A stretch of 64,000 nt of DNA from Heloderma charlesbogerti (taxonomy: Eukaryota > Chordata > Lepidosauria > Squamata > Helodermatidae). The translations under genes were made by a program, and so were the position numbers. The stretch is from contig JANEZZ010002197.1 in assembly GCA_026122225.1 (NCBI GenBank), positions 806,001-870,000 on the forward strand. Direction: 5' to 3'. The stretch's first letter is position 1, and each line of letters starts with the position of its first letter. The notes beneath the pieces are model-generated. The model did no database searches. It had not been told where the DNA came from and was given only the letters and a program-made list of their open reading frames with translations. Positions 45,475 through 55,670 of this stretch are shown piece by piece.

Positions 45475-46509
45475 TCTTCATTTGGATTTGTTGCTTCCAA
45501 ATGAGAATTAACTTGAATCAGTCTTTCAAACGCAAACAAACCTTGAAACAGACACAGAAATAATGAGTTTACTATTCCGAGATTGTTTGGGGTGATGCGG
45601 GACAGTCAGGCACAATGCTCTTGTTGTGCTGCGCCTCTAATGGTCTTAGCCCTGCTCTGAGTGTTTATGTCTTCCAGGGCCAGACTGATGGTTCTGAGGA
45701 GCAGGACTTTTTCTGAACCGTTCTATTAATTGGAAAATTGCATCTGGCGATTTTCCAGTTCACGGAGGGGAAGGGGCAAGTTCGCATGAGTTAGCTGCTC
45801 CTGTCCTCTCCCTTCACAATCAGCACACTCCAGGAAACAAGGCTTCAGGGTGACTCTATTAGTTAATGACTGTCTTCTTTACAAATGCAGATGCTAGGAA
45901 ACTCTCAGACTGTATAGAACCAGCTAATCCACACATCTAGTGGAAGTTAGAGAGGTTGCCAGCAGTTGGCCATGAACTTCACGGCCAGGCTTGCTTTGCA
46001 GGGATGCCTCTCCCATAGGCATCCTACCACATAGAGGGAACTACATAGAGGGTGGCTCTCTCCTACATTGGCTTCCACGAGTGGCCAACCTGGCGGAGTG
46101 TCTGACCCCTGCCCCTAACTTTTCCCGCTTCACCCTGTGACAGACCCTAGCATCCCTCAAGTCACTCCCCTCGCACTACTCTTCCTCTCCCTCTGAAACT
46201 TGAGTTCTCATGGTGGAGGAATGGAAGAGCCATTCAGGCTGGGCCAACTGTGTGGCAAGGTCTTGGGAAGAAAGTCTCACCATATCTGGGCTCACTAGGG
46301 AGGGTGCCTCTCTCTGTTCTTGCTGTTTCCATTCTGATTCCGAATCTGAGCCGCCAGACATCTCCACACACTCAGATTCATTCCTGACATCTCCATGGCT
46401 CACATGAGCAGACAGTCACGTGGTTGCTCACATCAGTGGTGTTTTTCCACAAGTACGTTCCAGAATATCATTGCAACCAACAAGCAGTTACAGTGGCCAT
46501 CATTCTCTC
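45475..46509. other. No recognisable gene
   Basis: The minus-strand frame 46403-46176 is acidic and Ser/Glu-rich (MSGGSDSESEWKQQEQ). It could be a transposon relic or chance; no family assigned. Confidence 0.35.
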
Positions 46510-46830
46510 TAAGGCAAGGATGAAGATCCTCTGGCCCAGGAGCCAAATCCAGCCTGCTTGTGGTCCCAATCCAGCCCTCCAGAGTTCCCCAGACAGCCCC
46601 ACGCCCCTTTCCCCCAATCACCAATTGTTTGATGGTTTCCTGGCTTTTGTGCTGTTTTTTCCTCCATTCTAAAAGGTTTAAATATCTCTTCTAATGCATA
46701 GTTGCCAGAGCTTTAAGCTAAAATATGCTAACATTTTCACCCCAGACCCTTTTGTTTTTGGTCCTACCTACCACCGGAATGCAGCCTCCATGAGTTTCTC
46801 TGAAACTGAATCTGGCCCTTGGGCTGAAAG
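46510..46830 (-). mobile_element. hAT-like MITE, inverted
   Basis: gcaaggatgaagatcctctg, gcccaggagccaaatccagc, tttgatggtttcctggcttt, gttgccagagctttaagcta, ggaatgcagcctccatgagt, tctggcccttgggctgaaag. Confidence 0.7.
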
Positions 46831-47372
46831 AGAACATAAGAAGAGCCCTGCTGGATCAAACCAAGGGTCAATCTAGTCCAGCATTCTGTTCACAGTGGCC
46901 AACAGCTGTTGACCAGGAACCCACAAGCAGGGCATGAGCGCAATGGCACCCTCACACCCATGTTCCCCAGCAACTGGTGCACATAGGCTCACTGCCTCTG
47001 GTACTGGAGGTAGCACATAGCTATCAAGGCTAGCAGCCATTGATAGCCTTTTCCTCCAGGAATTTGTCCAACCCGCTTTTAAAGCCATCCAAGTTGGTGG
47101 CCATCACTACATCCTGTGGTAGTGAATTCCATAGTTTGACTATGTCCTGTGTGAATAAGTCCTTCCTTTTCTCTGTCCTGAATCTCCCACCAATCAGTTT
47201 CATAGGATGACCCTAAGTTCTAGCATTTTGAGAGAGGGAGAAGAATGTCTCCCTCTCCACATTTTCCACATCATACATAATTTTGTAGACCTCTATCATG
47301 TCTCCCCTTACCCTCCTTTTTTCCAAGCGAAACAATCCCAGCTGTTGTAACCTTCTCTCAACACCTTTGCTC
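46827..47372 (-). mobile_element. L2/CR1-type LINE 3' end, same family as 33582-34135
   Basis: Plus strand carries gaacataagaagagccctgc, agtccagcattctgttcaca, ccatcactacatcctgtggt and ctatcatgtctccccttacc in the same order as the other copy. It abuts a hAT-like MITE whose right end is near 46828. Confidence 0.75.
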
Positions 47373-47494
47373 TAAGGAGACTTGTCAGGCTCCATTTACA
47401 TTTTTGGGAGAGCAGTGTTGTTGTTGTTTTAATTCTGCATCATCTGTGGAAAGTGATTTTACCTGGTTTCTCTTAAAGCTGCCTGTGGAGAAGG

Positions 47495-47572
47495 AGACCC
47501 ACTGATTTCAGTGAGTCCTATTGATTTAAATGGATCACCTCTAAGCATGACTATGTCTGGATCCAACCCATT
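47495..47572. mobile_element. Palindromic MITE half
   Basis: cactgatttcagtgagtcct, attgatttaaatggatcacc, gactatgtctggatccaacc. Confidence 0.5.
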
Positions 47573-48785
47573 ATGACATAAATAAAACCATCATTTATCA
47601 ACATGTGATGGAATTTGACAGCTTAAAAAAAGTCATGGATTTCTTGCCCCCAAATCCTATAAAAATCCATGCGAGAAAAGAGCAGGGAAGGGAAGTTGGA
47701 GCAGAAAGCTGAGAGAGGAAATGTTGCAAAATAAGTTCAATAGTTTTAAAGCCACTCCCATCAGTAACAGTTATAATACCACGAGATTGGAACACACTTG
47801 ATTCGGTAGTGCATGAAAACCGCAGTCACTGGAAAAACCTCATGAAAGTAAATTGGGGAAAACCGAAATTTTGAGGTAGAAATAGTGCCAAGACAACAGG
47901 TTGGGGAGTGCATTATTTGGCACATAAGTGAGCCGGGCATTACAGTATTGGGCTAAAACACTAGCGTAGATTGGCCCTAAGACTTGGTTCTAAGCAAATA
48001 TACTTAGGATGGCATATGATGAATTGGATGCTAGTCCATGAGAGCTTATGCCACAGTACATCTGTAAAGTCTTATAGCATAAGACTCTTGGTTGCTTTTG
48101 CTGCTACAGACTGTTTGGCAGGCCATAGGGAGCCCATGTCTTCTGGGAAACAAGTTGGTTAGTCCCTGAATCGCTGGGGACTTTACTGGTGCAGGGGTAA
48201 CAGTGGTGGAGATCACACACATAAAAACACTCAACTCTCCTGGCATGTATTGAATCTGTTGCTTAAAATGTTTTCAATAAATGTATATGGACCAAATATT
48301 TCTGGTTTATGTATTCCATTCTCAGGGTTGCGCTCTAGAAAAGAAATGAAAGGAAACCAAATTGTAAGAAACTCTTCAGGTCTTCCTTGACCGCTATTAA
48401 GTTTCAGCTGGAGAGACAATTTTTCCATAACTGAAATCTGTCAGACTTTAAATTGCCCCCTCTATTGTTTAACATTGCATTTTGAACAATAGGCTTTCCA
48501 TGGTGTGTTTGTTTTAAACACCCCCATCAAAGCTGCCCATTTGCGTATTTTGCATTTTTTTTATTAACCGGATCTCAAGAACTGTCTCAAAAGGAAATAA
48601 CACATACATAAACACCAGGAAAGCCCAAAATTCAAGTACCATACAACTTCAGAATTTAGTATTTGGAGAATCTCACCTTTCTTTCTTTCTTTTTTAAGAA
48701 AGAAATATTTCTAGTCCTTACGGCTCTGGAGACTGTGGCATGCTCCTTCTAGGGCTTTGCCAATCTTTTTGCCCATACTCACTAC
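47573..48785. other. No recognisable gene
   Basis: 48020-48115 (tgagagcttatgccacagta, agactcttggttgcttttgc) resembles the ancient repeat seen at 11518-11665. The rest is unassigned. Confidence 0.4.
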
Positions 48786-48880
48786 AGCACCCTTTCCCAA
48801 CCAGGTGCCCTCCAGATATGTTGAATTAACTGCAACTCCTATCATCCCCAGCATGCATTGCTGCTGGCCATGAAAAGGTT
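48786..48880. mobile_element. Palindromic MITE, left half
   Basis: gcaccctttcccaaccaggt, gccctccagatatgttgaat, tgcaactcctatcatcccca; the right half is mostly gone. Confidence 0.6.
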
Positions 48881-48913
48881 TTGAAAGTGTTTATACCAGA
48901 CCTGGTGAAATCT

Positions 48914-48926
48914 GGGGGGGGGGGGG
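48914..48926. repeat. Poly(G) tract
   Basis: 13 consecutive G. Confidence 0.97.
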
Positions 48927-49059
48927 CACTAAGTAGGTTTAGCAATAACCTGCATAATAGCTTGCCCCTCCCTATGACTAGCAGAAGTGGGATGAATTAT
49001 GTCAAATTAAGCAAATATGCATAATGTTGACTTAATGTGCTTAATGTATATAAAGTGCA

Positions 49060-49190
49060 AATTTTATTTACTTAGCAAAGTGTTTATACTGCTCTATAGC
49101 AATGCTCTCTGAGCAGTTCACATTGCAAAAGAAAACCCCCCAACAGAAATAAAACAAAATTAAATCAGCATCTAAGAGGCAAGACTTGAA
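49060..49190 (-). mobile_element. LINE 3' tail, degenerate
   Basis: ttatttacttagcaaagtgt, ttatactgctctatagcaat, gctctctgagcagttcacat, then A-rich DNA. Confidence 0.45.
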
Positions 49191-49279
49191 ACTAAATTAG
49201 GATGTCCTGCTCTCTGATGATTCATCCCTTTCTCCCTTGCTGCCCCTCATGCTTAGAAATAGCCTCACAGAACACCTGC

Positions 49280-49445
49280 AAGCAGGGTAGCCACAGAGTT
49301 CGCCAAAAAACAGGAAATGTATCGCCAAAAAAGAGGACAAAAGAGGGTATGGATTTGCATAAAATTTGCCCATACTAATTTATAGATATAGGTGCAAATT
49401 TCGAAATAATGACTACAATTTAAACAGAAATCCAATGTGTTACCC
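49280..49445. mobile_element. Unclassified interspersed repeat
   Basis: gtagccacagagttcgccaa, aaagaggacaaaagagggta, tggatttgcataaaatttgc, ataatgactacaatttaaac. An inverted relative is at about 5645-5772 (tgtcctcttttgtcctcttt; attatagtaattatttccaa). Confidence 0.4.
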
Positions 49446-50284
49446 CATCGTGGGGAAGATTGTGACCAGGCAACCTGTGCATCTTGCTCAGTCCACTGTT
49501 CAGGTGCTCAAAGTTGAAGGGCAACTTCAAGGCCTCTCTTGCCTGCTCTCCCTTCTTATGGATCTTCATCTCTAAAGTGGAGTTGGACTGGACAGTCCTT
49601 CAAACAGATGGCTGTCCTCTGTAGAGTTGGACACACAACCTTCACAACTGAACCTTGCTCTTCCTTTAAATCCCTCCTAAAATCCCAATTTTTCTCTGAA
49701 GCCTTTGGCACAATCCCCTAGCCCCTATACCCTATTATAACTAAACTTAAATACGTGTAACTGAAATAAACACATACTCTTCCCTGTTTCTCTCCTGCCT
49801 CCCTTTCCCTCTGTTGTCTATACATAACCTTTAATATATGTAGCATGCAGCTAACCGGGGTGTGTGTGTGTTATACTCAGATGTAATGAGGGGACCCAAT
49901 CTGGATTGGGACCCTAGAATGGGAGTTAAGGGGCTTTAACCTTTTGCCCAATGCCCTGTGGGTCAAGGGCAGGCCTACAATTCTGCTCCTCCGCCTGCTA
50001 ATCTCCCCAGACTTCAAAATGTGTGGACTGCAAAGCAATGTGCTGGTTGAGGTAGTGTGCCCTTAGTGGCTGAAGTTGTTACTGCAGGCTTCAACCATGT
50101 GGACACATTTAAATGAATTACAGCATCCAATTTACAGGGATCACAAGTCAGGCTTCCACATAGCGGGGGTTGGTGGGAGGGCAGGTGATTCAAATGCTCC
50201 CTTTCTTCCTGGATTTGTGCACTAAATGGTGAATTTGGAGATGGATGTACAATATTAAAGGATTATAAGTTGAAGTGCAAAAAG
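49446..50284. other. No recognisable gene; possible LINE remnant
   Basis: 49625-49745 (ccttcacaactgaaccttgc, tccctcctaaaatcccaatt, tttttctctgaagcctttgg) resembles the FKxxLKxxxF end of a LINE ORF in sense orientation. The rest is unassigned. Confidence 0.4.
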
Positions 50285-50755
50285 TTTTGTTGTTGTTCAG
50301 TCGTTCAGTCGTGTCCGACTCTTCGTGACCCCATGGACCATAGCACGCCAGGCCTTCCTGTCCTGCGCTCTCTCCCGGAGTGTGCTCAAGTTCATATTCA
50401 TTGCATCGGTGATGCTATCTAGCCATCTCATCCTCTGTCGTCCCCTTCTCCTTTTGCCCTCAGTCTTTCCCAGCATCAGGGTCTTTTCCAGAGAGTTTTC
50501 TCTTCGCGTTAGGTGACCAAAATATTTGAGCTTCAGCTTCAGTATCTGTCCTTCCAATGAGCACTCAGGGTTGATTTCCTTTAGGATGGACTGATTTGAC
50601 CTCCTTGCAGTCCAGGGGACTCGTAAGAGTCTTCTCCAGCACCACAGTTCAAAAGCATCAATTCTTCGGTGCTCAGCCTTCCTTGTAGTCCAGCTCTCAC
50701 AGCCATACATTACTACTGGGAAAACCATAGCTTTGATTAGACGGACCTTACCTGT
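50285..50755 (-). mobile_element. BovB (RTE-clade) LINE, 5'-truncated 3' end
   Basis: On the minus strand a 143-codon frame (50728-50297) reads MVFPVVMYGCESWTTRK, then WCWRRLLRVPW, YFGHLTRRENSLEKTLMLGK, RRRGRQRMRWLDSITDAM, ending KSRTRLND. This is the C-terminal part of the BovB reverse-transcriptase ORF. The DNA ends with the family's 3' terminus, GTCGGACACGACTGAACGAC, and a short ACA-rich tail at about 50289. The 5' side breaks off near 50755, so only about 470 bp remain, a typical 5'-truncated insertion without the catalytic reverse-transcriptase core or the endonuclease. The frame over the remnant is intact, which suggests a fairly young copy. BovB is the LINE shared by squamates and ruminants through horizontal transfer. 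Confidence 0.93.
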
Positions 50756-50835
50756 GAATTTATATTACTTTTCAGCCATTTTCAGTTTTTGTTTACTAAT
50801 TACTATTAATTTTATAGTGCTTTTTGCATGGTTAA

Positions 50836-51670
50836 AATTTGCTCACTGCAGTGCTGAATTGTCATGCCACGTTTGGTTGAAATTGATCAAATACTGAAGC
50901 TATAAATATTTAAAATTTTGATTTTTGCTCACTGCAGTGCTGAATCATGATGTGAAGTGTGGTTGTAATCCATCAAATGGTACTGAAGCAGTAAATCCGT
51001 CAAAATTTTGTTTGGCCGCCATTTTGTTTCAAGACAGTGGATGAAATTTTCACTATGCCTAAGACCATCCCAGACAGAGGTAGAACAAATCCTAAAAGTT
51101 TCATAGCAATAAATACAGTTTTCGAGTCATCGAGGACATACAAACAAAGACTTCCTTTTATATATATACTAGCAACCGGACCTGGCTTCGCATGGTTTGG
51201 GAAGAGCCCTTAGTTTGATACAACAAAGCCTTACACATCTGAACTGCAAAACTATCCCCTGGTTAAGAAAATCTGCCATGTAGTGACTGAATATGGTATT
51301 TCAGGCTTCAACGTCACAGACACATTTAAAGTAAGTATAATTAATGCACTTTGTTCTCCATCTCCTGGAGACTGACTTGAGCTTCCCTCTCTGTCAGCCA
51401 TGACTCCCTTCTCTGCTCTTCCTTCTCTCCCCCTCCCACCACATCAACTGCCACCATCCTTCTCCCATTACCTGGGCAACTTGCGCCCTTCCCCCACCCC
51501 CTGCTGTACCTGATAATATAGGTTGACAAATATAGGTGGAGACAAAATTAATTATGGATAGAACCACCCCAGACAGAGGTACAACAAATCCTGAAAGTTT
51601 CATAACAATCAGATATACGAGGACATATGGACAAACATTTCCAGATAGATAGATAGATAGATAGAGGAAG
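50836..51670. repeat. Unclassified repeat block with internal direct duplications
   Basis: ttgctcactgcagtgctgaa occurs at about 50838 and 50928, giving a diverged duplication of about 90 bp. A second motif (cccagacagaggtagaacaa ... atcctaaaagtttcatagca) near 51071 is repeated near 51567, each followed by cgaggacatac/atgg and a tatata or (gata)n end. Likely two copies of one unknown element next to the BovB end. Non-coding. Confidence 0.6.
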
Positions 51671-51729
51671 GGAAGAAGAAGAAGAAGAAGAAGAAGAAGA
51701 AGAAGAAGAAGAAGAAGAAGAAGAAGAAA
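51643..51729. repeat. (GATA)n and (GAA)n microsatellites
   Basis: About 6 GATA units, a short spacer, then about 19 GAA units. Confidence 0.97.
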
Positions 51730-51851
51730 GATATATTTAGAGCTGTAAAGGTATTCTTACATGTTTGATAGCCAACACAGCTTATAATGATACCAATAGC
51801 TGTCCTGATTTTATTAGTGCAGAAACTTGCTTAAGTACTGTGACAACTGTT

Positions 51852-51955
51852 AAGGGCACAATCCTATGTATGTTTAGACAAAAAAAGTCTGGCTGGGGCA
51901 TGCTGGGAGTTGTAAAACTTATTGCTGTCTAAACATTCATAGGATTGCACCTTAT
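51852..51955. mobile_element. MITE, interior type 2 (palindromic)
   Basis: ttaagggcacaatcctatgt ... tgtttagacaaaaaaagtct ... gctgggagttgtaaaactta ... tgtctaaacattcataggat tgcacctta. The two halves are complementary and the ends match type 1. Confidence 0.75.
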
Positions 51956-52084
51956 CTTTTTTGAGTACATCATTGCTGATGATCAGTGGCCATTTTCTCA
52001 ACAGGCAGTAACAGCTGGAAGATGTTTGTTCAAGGGCTGACGAAGGGTATGGGTACTTATCCTACCCTGCCTCTAGGCAATAGT

Positions 52085-52400
52085 CCTCCAGGAATTCCAC
52101 ACAACAATTATTTTAAACAATACCATCGTAAAAGCGATCGCTATTAAAACTCAACAAAACAACCATCCCAGTCACAGAAAAAATCATAAGCAAAAGCCAT
52201 TAATCAACAGTAGCAGCAAAATGCCATTAATCAAAGCCTACCAAATGCCATTAAATGATTGCGTAAATAGAACAGTTTTTATTTGGCACGTAAATGCCAT
52301 CAAGGTTTGTGCCAGGCTAACAGATATGGGGAGGGGAGTTCCAGACAGAGAAGCAACCACAGAAAACGCGTTGGCATTGGTAACTACGTGCCTAAATTCA
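52085..52400 (-). mobile_element. LINE 3' fragment
   Basis: A-rich left part (aatcataagcaaaagccatt), then acagtttttatttggcacgt, gtgccaggctaacagatatg and gaggggagttccagacagag follow the layout of inverted L2/CR1-like 3' ends. The exact boundary is unclear. Confidence 0.45.
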
Positions 52401-52551
52401 GACCAGTGCCTCTGAAGAAGATCTTAACAACTGTTCTATTTCTGGGCAGAAACAGACACTCCAACCAGTCCGGATGAGGCCAAGACCCATGTTCTGAACC
52501 TGTGCCTGACTGTCAAGGAGAAAATAGGCTGTGGAGATGCAATGTGGTCAG

Positions 52552-52607
52552 AAAGTGGGTGGTTGCGGGGTCTAAATTAAGTGGGTGGTTGCGGGGTCTA
52601 AATTTTG
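52552..52607. repeat. 26-bp tandem duplication
   Basis: aagtgggtggttgcggggtc + taaatt occurs twice head to tail with no mismatch. Confidence 0.9.
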
Positions 52608-52766
52608 CCGCTGACTGGAAGGAGCGTGGAGGGAGGGGTAGCAAGTGGATGCTACCTGCTTTTGTGGGGGAGGAAGCTGTTACTACAGTTTTACAGACTA
52701 GCATTGATCTTTTATGCTCAGCATATCTGTTTGTTTACAAACTTTTATCAAAATCACCAATGAAAA

Positions 52767-52870
52767 GGACACCAACAGCACAATCCCATACATGTCTACT
52801 CAGAAGTAAGTCCCACTGAATTCAGTGGGGCTTACTTCCAGGTAAGTGAGTATGGGATTGCATCCTAAAC
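52767..52870. mobile_element. MITE, interior type 3 (palindromic)
   Basis: gcacaatcccatacatgtct, actcagaagtaagtcccact, gaattcagtggggcttactt, then agtatgggattgcatcct. The ends match types 1 and 2, with another interior. Confidence 0.72.
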
Positions 52871-53469
52871 CTTGCATTGCTGGCCCTGGAACTTCCAGGG
52901 AAATGAGGAGCACATATCTCCTTCTTTACAAGAAAAGACTGAGCAAAATTATGCCCGCACACACCTTTGCTCCTTCCTAAGGCCCCCTCCATTCTCGCCA
53001 ACAGTGTAATGGAACAGAGGGTTCTCTGTGTGGTTTGAGTGTGGTGGTGGGGGGGGACTGAATCTATAGCCACTGCAGGTGGAGAGAACGAAGAGCACGC
53101 CTTGTAAACAGGATCAGCCCAACACAACCAAACAATAGAGCAGAAAACCACAGCACTATCTACCATCTCGGCACGGCTGAGTGGGCAGAGGAGCAGAGCT
53201 GTGAAGGGAGAGGAAATAGCCAAGCAAAACTATCACACCACCCATTAAAAAAAAAAAAAAGTATACAAGAGAATGATTGGGGACACAATACCCCTACTAG
53301 CCACAGATAGTCCCACTGTTGGTTTTTTAATTAAGCTTCAGCACTTACATACCTATTACACATTAACCAACTGAGAGAGGAGGGAACTGCTGGGTTTATT
53401 AAGGTCCCCAAGATGAAGCTTGTCAAGGACAGCCTCATTTACATTTCCCAGGTTCCAGGGCATAGTCTG

Positions 53470-53606
53470 AAGGCACGAGGCAGCCACCTTACTGAAGCTA
53501 AGCAGGTTTGGGTCTAGTCAGTGCTTGGAGGGGAGACCACGTGGGAACCATACGTAGCCATCTAGAAGAAAGGTGGGATATAAATGTAATAAATAAATAA
53601 ATAAAA
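53470..53606 (+). mobile_element. 5S-rRNA-derived SINE (5S-Sauria type)
   Basis: Positions 53488-53548 match the 3' half of 5S rRNA, including the internal control region (gaagctaagcaggtttgggt, then tgcttggaggggagaccac). This is followed by a LINE-like tail aaaggtgggatataaatg and (taaa)n. The 5S part is incomplete and joined to a non-5S tail, so it is a SINE, not a 5S gene. The tail is shared with the tRNA-headed SINE at 55080-55328. Confidence 0.85.
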
Positions 53607-53812
53607 ATTGGAAGAGCAGAGACACAAGAAAAACCAGAGTATGCCATTTTGGGAAAGCTTTGACTGAATTTCTGAGATTTGGTGGCTTAGTGAGCCCACA
53701 GGAGCACAAGAACTAAGGCAAGAGAGCTCACCAGAATCCCTTTCCAAAGCAAGAGCAGTAATAAAATAGGCGATTGCCTCTGAAAGCGAGCAGAGAGCCT
53801 TTTCCTTACCAA

Positions 53813-54030
53813 GGGTGTTTCCAGATGGGGGTTTTATGGTGGAATCGCCCCGCCACATTCACAGAAGTTTTCAGAGCTCCAGATGATGGCACCTTCCATT
53901 TGTAACCCACCTGGAGTTTCCCCACTGCTTCTTCCACTCTTTTTCTTACCAGAAAAAAATCCATTAAGAAGGAAAAGACAGAATAACTGCCCAATGCTTT
54001 TGGATTGGTAATGCTGTCTGCAAGCACCCC
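53813..54030. mobile_element. MITE, same terminal repeats
   Basis: Left end aagggtgtttccagatgggg, gttttatggtggaatcgccc. Right end taatgctgtctgcaagcacc, cc. The interior has ttttcttaccagaaaaaaat, which also occurs near 39862-39890. Confidence 0.6.
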
Positions 54031-54075
54031 AGTTAGCTACTGTCGGATTGCCACTCCCATCAGCTTTAGCCAGTG

Positions 54076-54150
54076 TAGCAAATGGTGAAGGCTAATGGGA
54101 GTTGTAGTCCAACAACATCTGGAGGGCCACACGTTCCCCATCCCTGTCCT
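54076..54150. mobile_element. Palindromic MITE, right half
   Basis: ggctaatgggagttgtagtc, caacaacatctggagggcca, cacgttccccatccctg. Confidence 0.6.
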
Positions 54151-54744
54151 AAGCCGGCATATGTGGGAACTGTACTTGTTTGGGGTGAGGAAGCAGGTAA
54201 GGAAAGCTCCTTGTCCCGCCCCTACTTATGGTCAGAGGTAAACTCTTTTTTATTACTGCTTCCCATGTTCTGAAGCTCAGCTCCTCTGGAAGAGGTTTTG
54301 GTGAGCCCACTCTCATACTACGGATAGGGTCTCCGTTGTTTTCCACCAGGCTTTGGAAATTCAACCACAGCTTCGTCTCCCAAATGCAAGTAAGGGTGGA
54401 TAAGAAATCCCCAGCAGTAGTTTATGCAGCCTTGCTGTGTGTTGTTTTGTTTCCAAGAAACAGGATTGCCTTGAGGAGCTCAGAGCAGCAAAACAGGGTT
54501 ACAAAATGCAAACAGGCTTCTATGAAAAAAAAAATCCCAGAGGAATAGACGTGTTAGTCTGTTACAGCAAACACACACAGAAAAGTACTGTGGTGGTGCT
54601 TCTGCTTCAGCTATTGAGTGGTATAGAAATTAAATTTAAAAGAAAACTAAAATAAAAACTAATAGATTAATTGTGGCACAAGGGATGGTGGAGTAGAGCC
54701 TGCATTCCATGTCTTTTCTTGGCCTCCAGAGTTTAGCAATACAC

Positions 54745-54768
54745 GCACACACACACACACACACACAC
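54745..54768. repeat. (CA)n microsatellite
   Basis: About 12 CA units. Confidence 0.95.
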
Positions 54769-55079
54769 GTGCCAACCAAAGGTTAACAATTCATGCATCT
54801 GGTGGAACGGGCTCTAGTCCTCCAATGTTTCAGCCACAATAAATCTATTTGCCTTTAAAGGTGTCACAAGACTATTGCTTCTGTTCTCCCAAATAAAGTA
54901 GTGCTCTTCCCACTGGGAGAATGTGACCTCTAACCAATCTATGCAGAACAGGTTGAAGAGGAAACATAATTTTAAAAGATACATGTAATTCTTATGCTAC
55001 TTAAACGGCCTGGGCTGAATGTGCTTACAGAGCTGTCGCTACCATACATGTGGTCTAGGCAGCTGCCTGGCATGGTGCA

Positions 55080-55328
55080 ATTTATTTATGTATTTATTTA
55101 TTGCATTTATATCCCGCCTTTTCCCCTCCTTAAGGAACCCAAGGCGGCATACATATTCCTCCTCCTCTCCATTTTATCCTCACAACAACAGCCCTGTGAG
55201 GTAGGTTGGGCTGAGAGTCTGTGACTGGCCCAAAGTCACCCAGTGAGCTTCTATGGCCAAGTGGGACTAGAACCCGGATCTCCCAACTCCCAATCCAACA
55301 CTCTCGCCACTACACCACACTGGCTCTC
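55080..55328 (-). mobile_element. tRNA-derived squamate SINE, near full length
   Basis: On the minus strand the element starts with a tRNA-like head: A box tggtgtagtgg and B box ggttctagtcc (plus-strand complement near 55265-55318). A body follows with gtgactttgggccagtcac and cctcacagggctgttgtgagg, then the 3' tail aaggcgggatataaatgc and (aata)n. The layout is that of widespread lizard tRNA SINEs. It is not a tRNA gene. Confidence 0.88.
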
Positions 55329-55670
55329 TACATTCACCTGGCCACGCATAATTTGAGGGGCTTGTGAGGGCTGTGTCTGAATCAGTGCACAGGTGTAGCC
55401 ACTTGTTGCATGGCAGGGCTCCCAACATAAACTGAAAAGTGTCTGGGGATCTTCTCCATTCACACATGGAGGTTGCTGCTGTGGAAACTGCATTCAGGAT
55501 TTGACCTGAAGTTTCAGGAGTTTACCCTTCTTCTCAGGGGCTCCAAAAGAAGGAAGAGTTTCCCACGGCAAAGCGCCACTTATTCGCTCCATCCCCCCAT
55601 CTCCATCAGGTTCTGCCCTGAGTCACACCAGCCAGGCTCTTCCCAAGTCAAGCTAGATGCTATCCTTTGA

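Noticed and set aside
53488..53548. Apparent 5S rRNA gene
   Set aside because: Only part of 5S is present and it continues into a LINE-like tail and (taaa)n, so it is a SINE head.
55255..55328. Apparent tRNA gene on the minus strand
   Set aside because: A and B boxes are present, but the sequence does not close a cloverleaf and runs into a SINE body and tail.
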